Source of the DNA: Trichomonas vaginalis G3
Lineage: Eukaryota; Parabasalia; Trichomonadida; Trichomonadidae
Reading direction: 5' to 3'
Assembly (NCBI RefSeq): GCF_026262505.1
Contig: NC_067206.1
Location: 32,689,896-32,753,895 of the forward strand
Length of the DNA: 64,000 nt
Shown: piece after piece, positions 30,576 through 39,437 of the stretch
Layout: each line of letters begins with the position of its first letter
How positions within the stretch are numbered: the stretch's first letter is position 1
The notes under the pieces: generated by a model
What the model was told of the DNA's origin: nothing
Database searches by the model: none
What the model saw: only the letters and a program-made list of their open reading frames with translations
Program-made: the position numbers and the translations under genes

Positions 30576-31530
30576 CGAAGCTTACTCAACACAGCATGAA
30601 GCAGTTTCTAATACACAATCTTACTAGGGTGTTTCGGTCGCCAGCGCTCTCATAGGGGTGCTGATTTCAAAAAACCACTACTTCAAATTATTCAACAATA
30701 CTCAATGCAGCATGAAGCAGCTACTACTGCTGTATCTTACTGGTAGTGTTTTGGTCGTTGGCTCTTGCACAGTCTCTCAGATTTTCAAAATTTTTTTTTC
30801 AACACTATCTTGTTTCGCTCTCAGAAAGCTATCCTACAAAGACATCGAAGCTTACTCAACACAGCATGAAGCAGTTTCTAATACACAATCTTACTAGTGT
30901 GTTTCGGTCGCCAGCGCTCTCATAGGGGTGCTGATTTCAAAAACCACTACTTCAAATTATTCAACAATACTCAATGCAGCATGAAGCAGCTACTACTGCT
31001 GTATCTTACTGGTAGTGTTTTGGTCGTTGGCTCTTGCACAGTCTCTCAGATTTTCAAAATTTTTTTTTCAAACACTATCTTGTTTCGCTCTCAGAAAGCT
31101 ATCCTACAAAGACATCGAAGCTTACTCAACACAGCATGAAGCAGTTCTAATACACAATCTTACTAGTGGTGTTTCGGTCGCCAGCGCTCTCATAGGGGTG
31201 CTGATTTCAAAAACCACTACTTCAAATTATTCAACAATACTCAATGCAGCATGAAGCAGCTACTACTGCTGTATCTTACTGGTAGTGTTTTGGTCGTTGG
31301 CTCTTGCACAGTCTCTCAGATTTTCAAAATTTTTTTCAACACTATCTTGTTTCGCTCTCAGAAAGCTATCCTACAAAGACATCGAAGCTTACTCAACACA
31401 GCATGAAGCAGTTTCTAATACACAATCTTACTAGTGGTGTTTCGGTCGCCAGCGCTCTCATAGGGGTGCTGATTTCAAAAACCACTACTTCAAATTATTC
31501 AACAATACTCAATGCAGCATGAAGCAGTTT
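30576..31530. repeat. about 270-bp satellite array, 3.5 copies
   Basis: The start CGAAGCTTACTCAACACAGC recurs at 30,576, 30,846, 31,116 and 31,383 (periods 270, 270, 267). Copies are nearly identical, differing mainly in the lengths of A or T runs, so amplification is recent. Each unit contains GTTTCGGTCGCCAGCGCTCT and an internal echo TGCAGCATGAAGCAG. Frames cross the array but carry no recognisable protein. Confidence 0.85.
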
Positions 31531-31534
31531 CTAA

Positions 31535-31855
31535 TAAATATATACATATATAAATATATACATATATAAATATATACATATATAAATATATACATATATA
31601 AATATATACATATATAAATATATACATATATAAATATACATATATAATATATACATATATAAATATATACATATATAAATATATACATATATAAATATAT
31701 ACATATATAAATATATACATATATAAATATATGCATATATAAATATATACATATATAATATATACATATATAAATATATACATATATAAATATATATATA
31801 TAAATATATGCTAATATATATACATATATAATATATATAAATATATAAATAACAA
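31535..31855. repeat. ATATACATATATAA microsatellite
   Basis: About 320 bases of (ATATACATATATAA)n, directly attached to the satellite. Open frames on the minus strand here are artefacts of the 14-bp period. Confidence 0.9.
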
Positions 31856-32039
31856 AATACAATCAAAAAATAGTGTTTGGTAATTTAAGGTTAAGTGTCA
31901 CTTTTTCTAGTGTCACTTTTTCGTAAATTCTACCACACTCCAACATATTATTCCATTGTACTATGACTTTTATCTCGAATTGTCTTTCATATATAACTAC
32001 GGAAAAGTGCTGAAAAAGTATTGAAAAATATAATTTAGG

Positions 32040-32345
32040 TAAGAGTGAGATCTCACCTGTTTTTCACCTCTTTTTTCACCTCTTGAATTTTGTCATGAAT
32101 TTTATACAGAAACATAGCACAAAAATAATGTTTAGGGTAGAAGGTGAGATCTCACCTGTTTTCTCACCTCTTTTCTCACCCGTTGAATTTTGTATTATTC
32201 TTCACAAAATGCTTGTTTTGAGGTCGAGCCACTTTTGGCTCCACCGTATTCTTTCAACCAAAATCATGAATTCAGCAAAAAATATAATTTAGGGTAGAAG
32301 GTTAGATCTAACCTCTTTTTCTACCCTCATTTCTACCTCTTGAAT
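32040..32345. repeat. three palindromic AGATCT modules with relic of an accessory gene
   Basis: Cores near 32,050, 32,146 and 32,303. Between the last two, 32,205-32,275 matches part of the gene at 63,130-63,432 (TATTCTTTCAACCAAAA and neighbours), so it is a leftover of that cargo gene. Confidence 0.65.
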
Positions 32346-32423
32346 TTTCATGAATTTTCCCGAAATAAAAAATAAAGTTAGTTTTTTTAAAAAAATATAT
32401 TTTTTTTATTTATATGTAAGAAC

Positions 32424-33338
32424 ATGTTAGCAACAACAGCACCAAACTCGTTAGTTATGAAACCCAACTTCAATGTTAGTAGAAATGAAAAGCTTCATTC
32501 CTTCTTCATATACTTTTGAAACAGAAATCCAGAAGATAAGCAAGAACTTTTAACATCTAATTTAGACTGTACCGCACAGGAATGAAACAAAGAACAGTAT
32601 CTTTATGAAATGCAGGACCTCATCGACCATTTACCCAAATTGCCTGAAATCCAACAACAAAAACTAACCATTCCTGAATTTGACGAAATTGAAGTCAAAG
32701 CAACTGACTCAGTAGAAATAAAGAAGTTCATACGAAAGGTAAACTATGAGTTTCTAGGATTTCATTGCAACCATAAGGTTATGGACAAAGATTGCGACAT
32801 GGTATATAAGAATGTTTCTGACCTTTACAAAACCCGGGAGTTTAAGACCTACGACAACTTTGTTTCGTTAGTTGCTGAATGTGTTTGGCAGATAAGAGAT
32901 AAAGATAGAAGAGGTAAGGTATGGAACGAACAAATAAGACCCGCTATGTTTGAGATGAAGAAAACCATTGACGCCTTAGTTGTTTTAGCAGGTAAGGTTT
33001 CAGAATATAACGCAAAAATGAACCCGCAATGTTCTAAATGTAAAGCAGCAATTAGGAAATATAACTACTCCGTCAAAGAGATAGAACGTATGAGAAACGA
33101 CTATGCAGACTTAAAGAAAGAAGCAGAAAAACCAGCAGAAGATAAAATGGATATGTTAGAATTTCTGAACAAAAACTATCCAACTGCTGACGATTTCCTT
33201 CTGTCTGACGTCAAGAAGAAGTATAAAGAAACTTTCGGCATAGTTAAAACTTTTGACATACTGACAGAAGAAATAGAAGCTACAAAACTGTTTAGGATTT
33301 CAAATATACATCGTACAATTCATGTAAAACGCTTATAA
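32424..33338 (+). pseudogene. shared accessory gene, element 1 copy, broken near its start
   Basis: Close homolog of the intact 314-codon gene at 62,057-63,001 in element 2. Shared blocks include HLPKLPEIQQQKLTIPEFDE, VNYEFLGFHCNHKVM, NPQCSKCKAAIRKYNYSVKE and LFRISNIHRTIHVKRL. One CxxC pair is visible; the protein is Lys/Glu-rich and helical. It is flanked by AGATCT modules on both sides and has the TTATTT-rich leader. Function unknown. Confidence 0.6.
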
Positions 33339-33339
33339 A

Positions 33340-33900
33340 ATAACTGAGGTGAAAAAACAGGTGAGAAAACGGGTGAGATCTCACCTCTTCACCTAAAATA
33401 TATTTTTGCTGAATTCAGCAACAAAATTCTGAGTAAAATAATTTTTAGGGCTTGTGTCAAACCGTTGAGTTTTCACAAAATTTAAAAAATAACGTTTACC
33501 ATGTAAAACGCTTATAAAATAACTGGGGTAGAAAAGAGGTTAGAAAAGAGGTTAGATCTAACCTTCTACCCTAAACATTATTTTTGTCTGATTTACGCTC
33601 ATTACGAAGAAGTCTTGACAAAACATGTATGTTCATGTTTGACAAAACATATACGAAGAAGTCTTGACAAAAACATATACGAAGAAGTCTTGACAAAACA
33701 TGTATGTTCATGTTTGACAAAACATTTACGTTTAGTTTCGATGAAATCATGACAAAGAATGTACGATGAAGAAGTCTTGACAAAACATTTACGAAGAAGT
33801 CTTGACAAAACATTTACGTTTAGTTTCGATGAAATCATGAAAATTCATGAGGTGAGAAAAGAGGGTAGAAAGGAGGTTAGATCTAACCTTCTACCCTAAA
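33340..33900. repeat. AGATCT modules and 25-bp repeats inside element 1
   Basis: Palindromic modules near 33,376, 33,556 and 33,876 flank inverted copies of the TTTTGTCAAGACTTCTTCGT repeat, the same material that makes up the terminal repeats. The open frames on the minus strand here are repeat artefacts. Confidence 0.8.
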
Positions 33901-33949
33901 CATTATTTTTGCTGAAAAATGACCAAAAATCTGAGTAAAATGGCATATG

Positions 33950-34221
33950 CTTGCTTCCCTCGGAAAAACCGAGAGAAGAGATTCCGTACGAAAATCGTGA
34001 AATTTCTCTAGACCGGATTTTACCGGCCTTGCCTAAAACACATGAAAATCGTGAAGAACAGCGACCAGGGAAAAAAAACTTAGTCGCCTAAAACTCATGA
34101 AAATCGTGAAATTTCTCTAGACCGGATTTTACCGGCCTTGCCTAAAACACATGAAAATCGTGAAGAACAGCGACCAGGGAAAAAAACCTGGTCTTGCATA
34201 AAACTCTATGAAAATCATGAG
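33950..34221 (+). repeat. array of KilA-N linker-like modules separated by a 14-bp repeat
   Basis: ATGAAAATCGTGAA-type repeats lie near 33,988, 34,042, 34,097, 34,151 and 34,208 (spacing about 55). Between them are three module types: A (CTTCCCTCGG hairpin, 33,954-33,978), B (CTCTAGACCGG...CCGG, twice) and C (GCGACCAGGG, twice). Read in the frame of the repeat, B encodes EISLDRILPALPKTHENR and A encodes EKPREEIPYENR. These correspond to the linkers inside the KilA-N genes at 34,994 (B type) and 60,369-61,190 (A type). Confidence 0.7.
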
Positions 34222-34235
34222 TTTCCTTAAGATAG

Positions 34236-34293
34236 AAAAAATAAAGTTAGTTTTATTTTTTTATTTTTTTTTATTTTGTATGTAAGAACAGAA
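34236..34293 (+). promoter_or_regulatory. conserved 5' leader of accessory genes
   Basis: AAAATAAAGTTAG, a long T/A run, then TTTATTTTGTATGTAAGAAC a few bases before ATG. The same leader precedes the genes at 32,424 and 34,994 and, on the minus strand, 61,190 and 63,001. It is the most conserved non-coding sequence of the cargo genes, so a promoter role is likely. Confidence 0.6.
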
Positions 34294-34905
34294 ATGACAA
34301 ACATTGAGTTTGAAACAGTTAAAAAGATAGACAATAACACTAAATTGGTTAGAATTGGTGATTTAAACGTAAGATACTCAAAGAAATACAACAAATATTC
34401 TTTGTCAGACATTATATCTCCATCTGGAAAGAAAACATCCCATTGGGTTGGAATTGCTTCTACTCAGAAAATTTTGACAAGAAATCCTGAGCTTATGATA
34501 TCGGTAAGATTCTGTGGAACTACAGCATATCTCATCGACAAAAGTCTTATACCAATAGTTTTGTTATGGATTGACCCAGTTGTTGGATATAACTTCATAA
34601 CATATGGTTCATTCGACTCAGAACGTTGCAGTGAAGGCTTACTTTACATCGTTCAGAAACCGAAGGACTTCAATACAAAGAGATATAAGATAGGAAGAAC
34701 ATATAATATAACTCAAAGATATGACAGTATAGTCAATAGAGTCAAGGTTGTGTTTGTTAACGATATGAGAGCTGCTGAAACAGAACTACTTGAAAAGTTT
34801 GAGAAAATGTATGGTGCTCCCACGAAAGGTAAAGAAACGTTTGAAGTAGATGAGATAGATAAAGCTATAAAATTATTTGACGAAGTTGCTGAAAAATACA
34901 TGTAA
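34294..34905 (+). CDS. divergent KilA-N plus T5orf172 (GIY-YIG-like) protein
   Basis: 204 codons from ATG 34,294 (MTNIEFETVK). Upstream in-frame codons lie in the conserved leader and are not used. The N-terminal half (YSLSDIISPSGKKTSHWVG to IPIVLLWIDPVVGYNF) fits a KilA-N DNA-binding domain. The C-terminal half (LLYIVQKPKDFNTKRYKIGR, then MRAAETELLEKFEKMY) fits the T5orf172/MUG113 branch of GIY-YIG nucleases. This pairing is common in large DNA viruses. It likely binds and perhaps nicks DNA. Confidence 0.75.
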   Translation: MTNIEFETVKKIDNNTKLVRIGDLNVRYSKKYNKYSLSDIISPSGKKTSHWVGIASTQKILTRNPELMISVRFCGTTAYLIDKSLIPIVLLWIDPVVGYNFITYGSFDSERCSEGLLYIVQKPKDFNTKRYKIGRTYNITQRYDSIVNRVKVVFVNDMRAAETELLEKFEKMYGAPTKGKETFEVDEIDKAIKLFDEVAEKYM

Positions 34906-34993
34906 AGCGTTTATTTTTGGTCTTTTGTGAAAGTCAGAAAATAAAGTTAGTTTTATTTTTATTTATTTTTTTATTTTGTATGTAAAGACAGAT

Positions 34994-35818
34994 ATGTCAA
35001 CAACAGAGAACACAACAACAGTTATAGTCCATGAAGCTATAAATGAAGAATACGAGTACATACAGTTTAACAAACAACTCCGTCTCATTCGTTCGGTCAA
35101 AGACGATATGTACCAAATGCAAAGTATTTTGACTGCATGTTTTGCTCCAGATACCAAACACGCAGACGATTGGTTCAAAAACCGAAGCACACAAGAACTT
35201 TTGAGTGAAATTTCTCTAGACCGAGAATTCTCGGCCTTGCATAAAACACATGAAAATCGTAAAAATTTGCCAATAAATTTAAGAGGTTGGTATGTTCATA
35301 GACTTTTAGTAAATGCCGTAGCAATGTGGGCTTCACCTCGTTATGCTTGTTATATTTTCATGATGTTAGATGAAATTCATAGACAAGAACGTGAAGAGAT
35401 GGAAAAGAAACTTCAAGCAAAAGATGAAGTCATTGAAGCAAAAGACAAAAGCATTCAGAAAAGAATACCACGTTCGGTACCAAAAGGAAAGGAAAAGAAC
35501 TATAAGTATATGATTTATACTGAAGAGATGGAAAATGAAGAAGATAAAGATATGGTTATGTTGCATTTAGTCAGAAGAAACAACAAAAGCTTTTACGACC
35601 TTGCTAAGATTTACAAATCTGACAGAAATTGGTTCTATCGCGAAAACTTACCGATTTCAATGACACCGAATGAAGATGTGAAACAAATAGTTCAAGATAC
35701 GTTACCTCAAACACACTATGATATGAAAGGTTGTACAATACTTACCTTCAAAGAAGATTTGCCATTGTTAAAGGAAAAAATAACAGAGTATTTTGACAAC
35801 TTCAAACAAGTAGAGTAA
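34994..35818 (+). CDS. KilA-N domain protein (element 1 copy)
   Basis: 274 codons from ATG 34,994. The KilA-N core is DDWFKNRSTQELL, then RGWYVHRLLVNAVAMWASP and RYACYIFMMLDEI, followed by a coiled coil (MEKKLQAKDEVIEAKDKS). The C-terminal domain (DMVMLHLVRRNNKSFYDLAK) resembles the region after KilA-N in viral proteins. The linker between the two KilA-N halves, 35,205-35,262, is a palindromic module (CCGAGAATTCTCGG at 35,221-35,234) of the same type as the array at 33,950-34,221. A homolog in element 2 (60,369-61,190) carries a different module there. Confidence 0.8.
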   Translation: MSTTENTTTVIVHEAINEEYEYIQFNKQLRLIRSVKDDMYQMQSILTACFAPDTKHADDWFKNRSTQELLSEISLDREFSALHKTHENRKNLPINLRGWYVHRLLVNAVAMWASPRYACYIFMMLDEIHRQEREEMEKKLQAKDEVIEAKDKSIQKRIPRSVPKGKEKNYKYMIYTEEMENEEDKDMVMLHLVRRNNKSFYDLAKIYKSDRNWFYRENLPISMTPNEDVKQIVQDTLPQTHYDMKGCTILTFKEDLPLLKEKITEYFDNFKQVE

Positions 35819-35849
35819 ATTGCACTCTTTATTTTTACGCTTGACTTCA

Positions 35850-36235
35850 GATGGCTCAGGTAGCTCTATAATGTAAATTGCCTCGTCAAATCCTTCTGGC
35901 ATTCCGAGTCCTTCCATCCGACAGAAAAATATTTTCCCGACGACAAGAAAAAGTTTTTCCTTCCGACAACTGGAAAAAATTTTCCCGACAACTGGAAAAA
36001 AATTTTCCATCCGACAAGAAAAAATTTTCCATCCGACAAGAAAAAATTTTCCAGTTGTCCGTCCGTAAACCATTCAAATTTTCGAAAATTGAGAACTTTT
36101 TGGTCGAACTTCAGAAAAAAATTTTCCATCCGACAGGAAAAATTTTTCCATCCGACAGAAAAATATTTTCCCTTCCGACAGGAAAAGTTTTTCCCGACAA
36201 CTGGAAAAGTTCTTCCTTCCGACAGGACACAAACG
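35850..36235. repeat. short palindromic repeats (GGAAAAATTTTTCC type) between genes
   Basis: Many copies of TTTTCCATCCGACAAGAAAA and TTTTCCCGACAACTGGAAAA in both orientations. Several frames stay open on both strands because of the repeat periodicity. I do not regard these as protein genes, except perhaps a short Pro-rich plus-strand tail ending at 36,312. Confidence 0.6.
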
Positions 36236-36333
36236 GATGACTGACGTTCCTCTTCCTGAATGCCTTCCAAAGCCAGAAGAACCGACAGCCCCAGCACCAC
36301 AACAGACTTACTAAGACTAAACACTTACATTTT

Positions 36334-37209
36334 TCAAGCTTGACTTTTTACAATTTGAACTTTGTTTGCGTAGATATGAATTCTGAAAGAAGTATGAGGG
36401 TCTTGTATGACTTTGTACTTCTCCCATAGTTCATGTCTGTCAAACTTACCTGCCATGGACTCTTTCATAAGTTCCATGAAATCGTCTTCGGACAATCCAG
36501 GGAAAAGTATAATGTCAGTAAGTATTCTTTTAACATCCTTACTTAAACTCTTTGCTGTCTGTACACAAATGACAACTGAAATGTTAAAGTGTCTGAGCTT
36601 CTTAAGAATTCGACACATATCTTGTTCTCTATTCTTAAGCAAAGGATGAGAAGCAAAGTCATCTAAGATAAGAAGACACCTATGAGGGTATGTCTTCCAA
36701 TCGTAAGATTGCAATTTCTTCGAAATGTATTCTATCTCTTTCTGTTTGTTTCTGAAGTGTTTCTTCTCTAATATTCTCTGCATTTCCTCATTTGGGTCTT
36801 TAAACTTAGAATTTATATACTCATTTATAGCATTATACTTCAAAACTCTTCTTTGGTACTTCTTTATCCAATCTAACAACTCAGAGTCTTTTATACATAC
36901 TAACTTAGACTTCTTTATAATATCTTTGAACGAATTGACGGTTTGGTCAAATTGACCAGAAGTACTACAAATGACAACTAACTCATAAAATGGGTTCTTC
37001 TCATCTAGTTCTTGTTGTTGTGCAGCCATTTTAAGATAAGTGAAAGTCTTACCCGACCCAGGTGGTGCAATTAGACCTGTTATACCATTCTGAGCAAATA
37101 AGAACTTGTCATGTATAGGCTTTATCTGAGCATTTTCTAACTTTCTCTTGTTCTTATTTAAAACATTCTCAAATTTCTTGTCAATGTCAGCAAACTTTTT
37201 TTCTAACAT
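36334..37209 (-). CDS. packaging ATPase (FtsK/HerA-type, Polinton A32-like)
   Basis: 291 codons from ATG 37,207-37,209, chosen because the divergent gene starts at 37,246. Walker A is GLIAPPGSGKTFTYLKMAA and Walker B is RCLLILDDFASHP, followed by LRHFNISVVICVQTAKSL, where sensor residues of A32-like ATPases lie. These enzymes pump DNA into capsids in Polintons, virophages and large DNA viruses. The frame looks open throughout. Confidence 0.85.
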   Translation of the reverse strand: MLEKKFADIDKKFENVLNKNKRKLENAQIKPIHDKFLFAQNGITGLIAPPGSGKTFTYLKMAAQQQELDEKNPFYELVVICSTSGQFDQTVNSFKDIIKKSKLVCIKDSELLDWIKKYQRRVLKYNAINEYINSKFKDPNEEMQRILEKKHFRNKQKEIEYISKKLQSYDWKTYPHRCLLILDDFASHPLLKNREQDMCRILKKLRHFNISVVICVQTAKSLSKDVKRILTDIILFPGLSEDDFMELMKESMAGKFDRHELWEKYKVIQDPHTSFRIHIYANKVQIVKSQA

Positions 37210-37245
37210 ATTTTTAGAAAAATTAAAATTTTTATCTTTTAGAAA
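37210..37245. promoter_or_regulatory. divergent start region between ATPase and 37,246 gene
   Basis: 36 AT-rich bases with TTTTTATCTTTTAGAAA before the plus-strand ATG and TTTTTCTAAAAA-type sequence on the other strand. Similar to other short divergent spacers of the element. Confidence 0.4.
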
Positions 37246-37674
37246 ATGTCTAGCGATTTCGCTATCTATATTCGAGACAAGCTTTTCGACAGCAAAACAT
37301 CTGTCGACCATAAAATCTTACATAGTGTAAACAAGAAAGGTGAGTTTGTTCTAAAGTTCTGTTTCTGGGAATATGACAAGAACCATAAAACATTACAAAG
37401 AGCAGTCTTAAAATTTGTCAATGACAGACTTGTTGACAGAGATGACACCGATTGGAAAGATGAAGTCCAACAAAAGTTCTTAGAATGCAAAGAAGACACA
37501 TGCGCTGTTCTTGAAGATGAAATAGAAAACAGAATAGATGAGCTATTAAAGGACAAAGAACTTTTACATAAATATGGTTGTGCCAAATTTGACATAACTC
37601 CACCAGAGAAGAAGAAGAGAGAAAAGAGAGAAAAGAAAGAAAAGAAAGTAGAAGAAGAAGAAGAAAGAACCTGA
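37246..37674 (+). CDS. element 1 hypothetical protein, Lys/Glu-rich tail
   Basis: 142 codons, MSSDFAIYIRDKLFDSKTSV, then VLKFCFWEYDKNHKTLQ and a highly charged tail (EKKKREKREKKEKK). Not recognised. It is paired head to head with the ATPase gene. Confidence 0.5.
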   Translation: MSSDFAIYIRDKLFDSKTSVDHKILHSVNKKGEFVLKFCFWEYDKNHKTLQRAVLKFVNDRLVDRDDTDWKDEVQQKFLECKEDTCAVLEDEIENRIDELLKDKELLHKYGCAKFDITPPEKKKREKREKKEKKVEEEEERT

Positions 37675-37724
37675 ACCAGTTCCAGAGAAAAAGAAATTTG
37701 ACATGTAAAAATAAAATTTTATTT

Positions 37725-38138
37725 TTAGAACATTTCTGGGTCAATGTCAATGTTCTCTTCCTCTTTAGGGGCAAACACTGGCTTAGACTCTAAAATCTTT
37801 TTACCCAATTTACCTTGAACTTCAACTATCTTAGACTCATAATATTCATAGTCGTCTGCTTTCTTTGGTTCATAAGGTATAACAAGTTTGTATGCTTTAC
37901 CTTCTTCGAGTTTGAGAACTTTCTGTCAAAATTTTCTTTGACTGTCAACATACCTCAATGTATAAGTCTTCAAATTGCACCACTTTTTCTAACAACAGCA
38001 AACTTAACTGGTGCAATGTTCCAAATTTTGTCAAATGTAGACTTTTCAAAATGTAGAAGTAAACATTCAAATATGTGAATGGAGCTAACTTATCTTTGAC
38101 TCTGTCATGTACTTATTTACTGAGATGAATTTTGCCAT
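37725..38138 (-). pseudogene. element 1 small conserved-type protein, broken
   Basis: Starts at ATG 38,138 (MAKFISVNKYMT) and ends with KPVFAPKEEENIDIDPEMF. It lies between the SF3 helicase and the 37,246 gene. The region is interrupted. In Polinton-like elements small ssDNA-binding-like genes often sit beside the helicase, but nothing here proves that role. Confidence 0.4.
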
Positions 38139-38173
38139 CTTTTCTATCGGATAAAAAAAATTTTTTTTTAAAT

Positions 38174-39409
38174 TTACTCAGAAAAATTTTTCTTTGTATA
38201 TACACCATTCTGAACATCTAAAAGACTTTTGACATTTGCCAAGAATGTTCGTTTAGAAGCTGCCATATAACCATATTCTTGACAATATTGTTTATACGAA
38301 TCGTACAATGACCTTTCATCTAAACACTCAAAGTCAGTTTCATCTATGAACAGTTCATATACACTCTTGTTTGCTTCTAACAATGTTTGTCTCTCTTCGG
38401 TATGTGGAATTTGTCTTGGATTGAACTTTGAAATATCTAATGTCATAAAATATGAGAACAAGTGGTTGTAAAAGTCAGATGTCAAAGTTTCTGCTAAGTC
38501 GTCAAAATATTCTGTATCTTGCATATGAGAATCTGACGTTCTGACAACTACATATCTTCTGTCAGAACTTTCTAACTTCATCGGAACAACATTGTTTGAA
38601 ACCATAATGAAGTTTGCAACATTTTCACAAACTCTTTGGTCTTTATACTTTCTTTCAACAACTCCAACTTTGTCTGTTATAAGACTCTTCAAAGCATCTG
38701 AGTTCAAAACTTTTGTTGTATCTATACTTTGAAGTTCATTGCAAACTATAAGTTTCATATTCTCTATTGAGGAGTTAAACTTGCCACAGATGTTTTCTAA
38801 GTTTGTCATATTCGGGTTCGAATAGCCCTCTAATAGTTTGCATAAGATATCTGTAAAGAATGTGTTCTTACCTGTTCCTTGTTTTCCAATTATAATGAGA
38901 GCAGTTTCATTTTTAGCACTTGGATGTTGTAAGATGTTTGCAAACCAACATAAGATATACTCATAGACTCTTTCGTTTCCATTGCATATAATTTCTTTGA
39001 CATGGTCTAACCAAGCTTCTATAATATTTTCTTTCCATTCTACTTGTTCGTATTTATATCCAGTGAAGATAGAATAGAAGTTTGGAGAAGGTGTATAGAA
39101 CTTTATACCTCGAACTGAAAAATCTTCTAACTTTGACAATAAGATATCCCAAGCATCTAACATCTTCATGCCAACTTGTACGACTTTTATTTTCTTAAGT
39201 TTCTGTCTACATTCTTGTTCAGACACTATTGTTGCTCTTGGTTTGTTAAAGACAACATCCCATTCTTTCATGACATAACATTCTGGGGCAGAGTCGACAT
39301 AAATGACTAAACGTTTCAAATTCTCGACTGCTTTGTTATAGTCTCGAAATGGACACATATTTCTGAATGCTTGGAAGTCATAAAAATCTGAAACATCTAT
39401 TCTGTACAT
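38174..39409 (-). CDS. superfamily-3 (D5-like) replicative helicase
   Basis: 411 codons, open. IIGKQGTGKNTFFTDILC is the SF3 Walker A, LIVCNELQSIDTTKVLNSD contains Walker B, and ENVANFIMVSNNVVPMK is motif C with its conserved Asn. Arg-rich SSDRRYVVVRTSD follows. This is the D5/DUF5906-type helicase found in virophages and Polinton-like viruses. An upstream primase domain is not obvious in the first 150 residues. It is the only replication gene I see in element 1. Confidence 0.85.
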   Translation of the reverse strand: MYRIDVSDFYDFQAFRNMCPFRDYNKAVENLKRLVIYVDSAPECYVMKEWDVVFNKPRATIVSEQECRQKLKKIKVVQVGMKMLDAWDILLSKLEDFSVRGIKFYTPSPNFYSIFTGYKYEQVEWKENIIEAWLDHVKEIICNGNERVYEYILCWFANILQHPSAKNETALIIIGKQGTGKNTFFTDILCKLLEGYSNPNMTNLENICGKFNSSIENMKLIVCNELQSIDTTKVLNSDALKSLITDKVGVVERKYKDQRVCENVANFIMVSNNVVPMKLESSDRRYVVVRTSDSHMQDTEYFDDLAETLTSDFYNHLFSYFMTLDISKFNPRQIPHTEERQTLLEANKSVYELFIDETDFECLDERSLYDSYKQYCQEYGYMAASKRTFLANVKSLLDVQNGVYTKKNFSE

Positions 39410-39437
39410 TTTTATAAAAATAAAAAAAATATTTTTT

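Noticed and set aside
30658-31522. Several 70-80 codon frames in the 270-bp satellite
   Set aside because: Frames shift between units because of length changes in A/T runs, so coding is unlikely.
31499-31866. Long minus-strand frames of Tyr/Ile repeats
   Set aside because: They arise from the 14-bp AT microsatellite and have no independent support.
33988-34221. CRISPR-like repeat-spacer pattern
   Set aside because: The repeat is only 14 bp, spacers recur (B and C twice), they code for KilA-N-like linkers, and the organism is a eukaryote with no cas genes here.
35866-36324. 152-codon minus-strand frame of CRMENFFLSDGK repeats
   Set aside because: The opposite strand is equally open over the same palindromic repeats.
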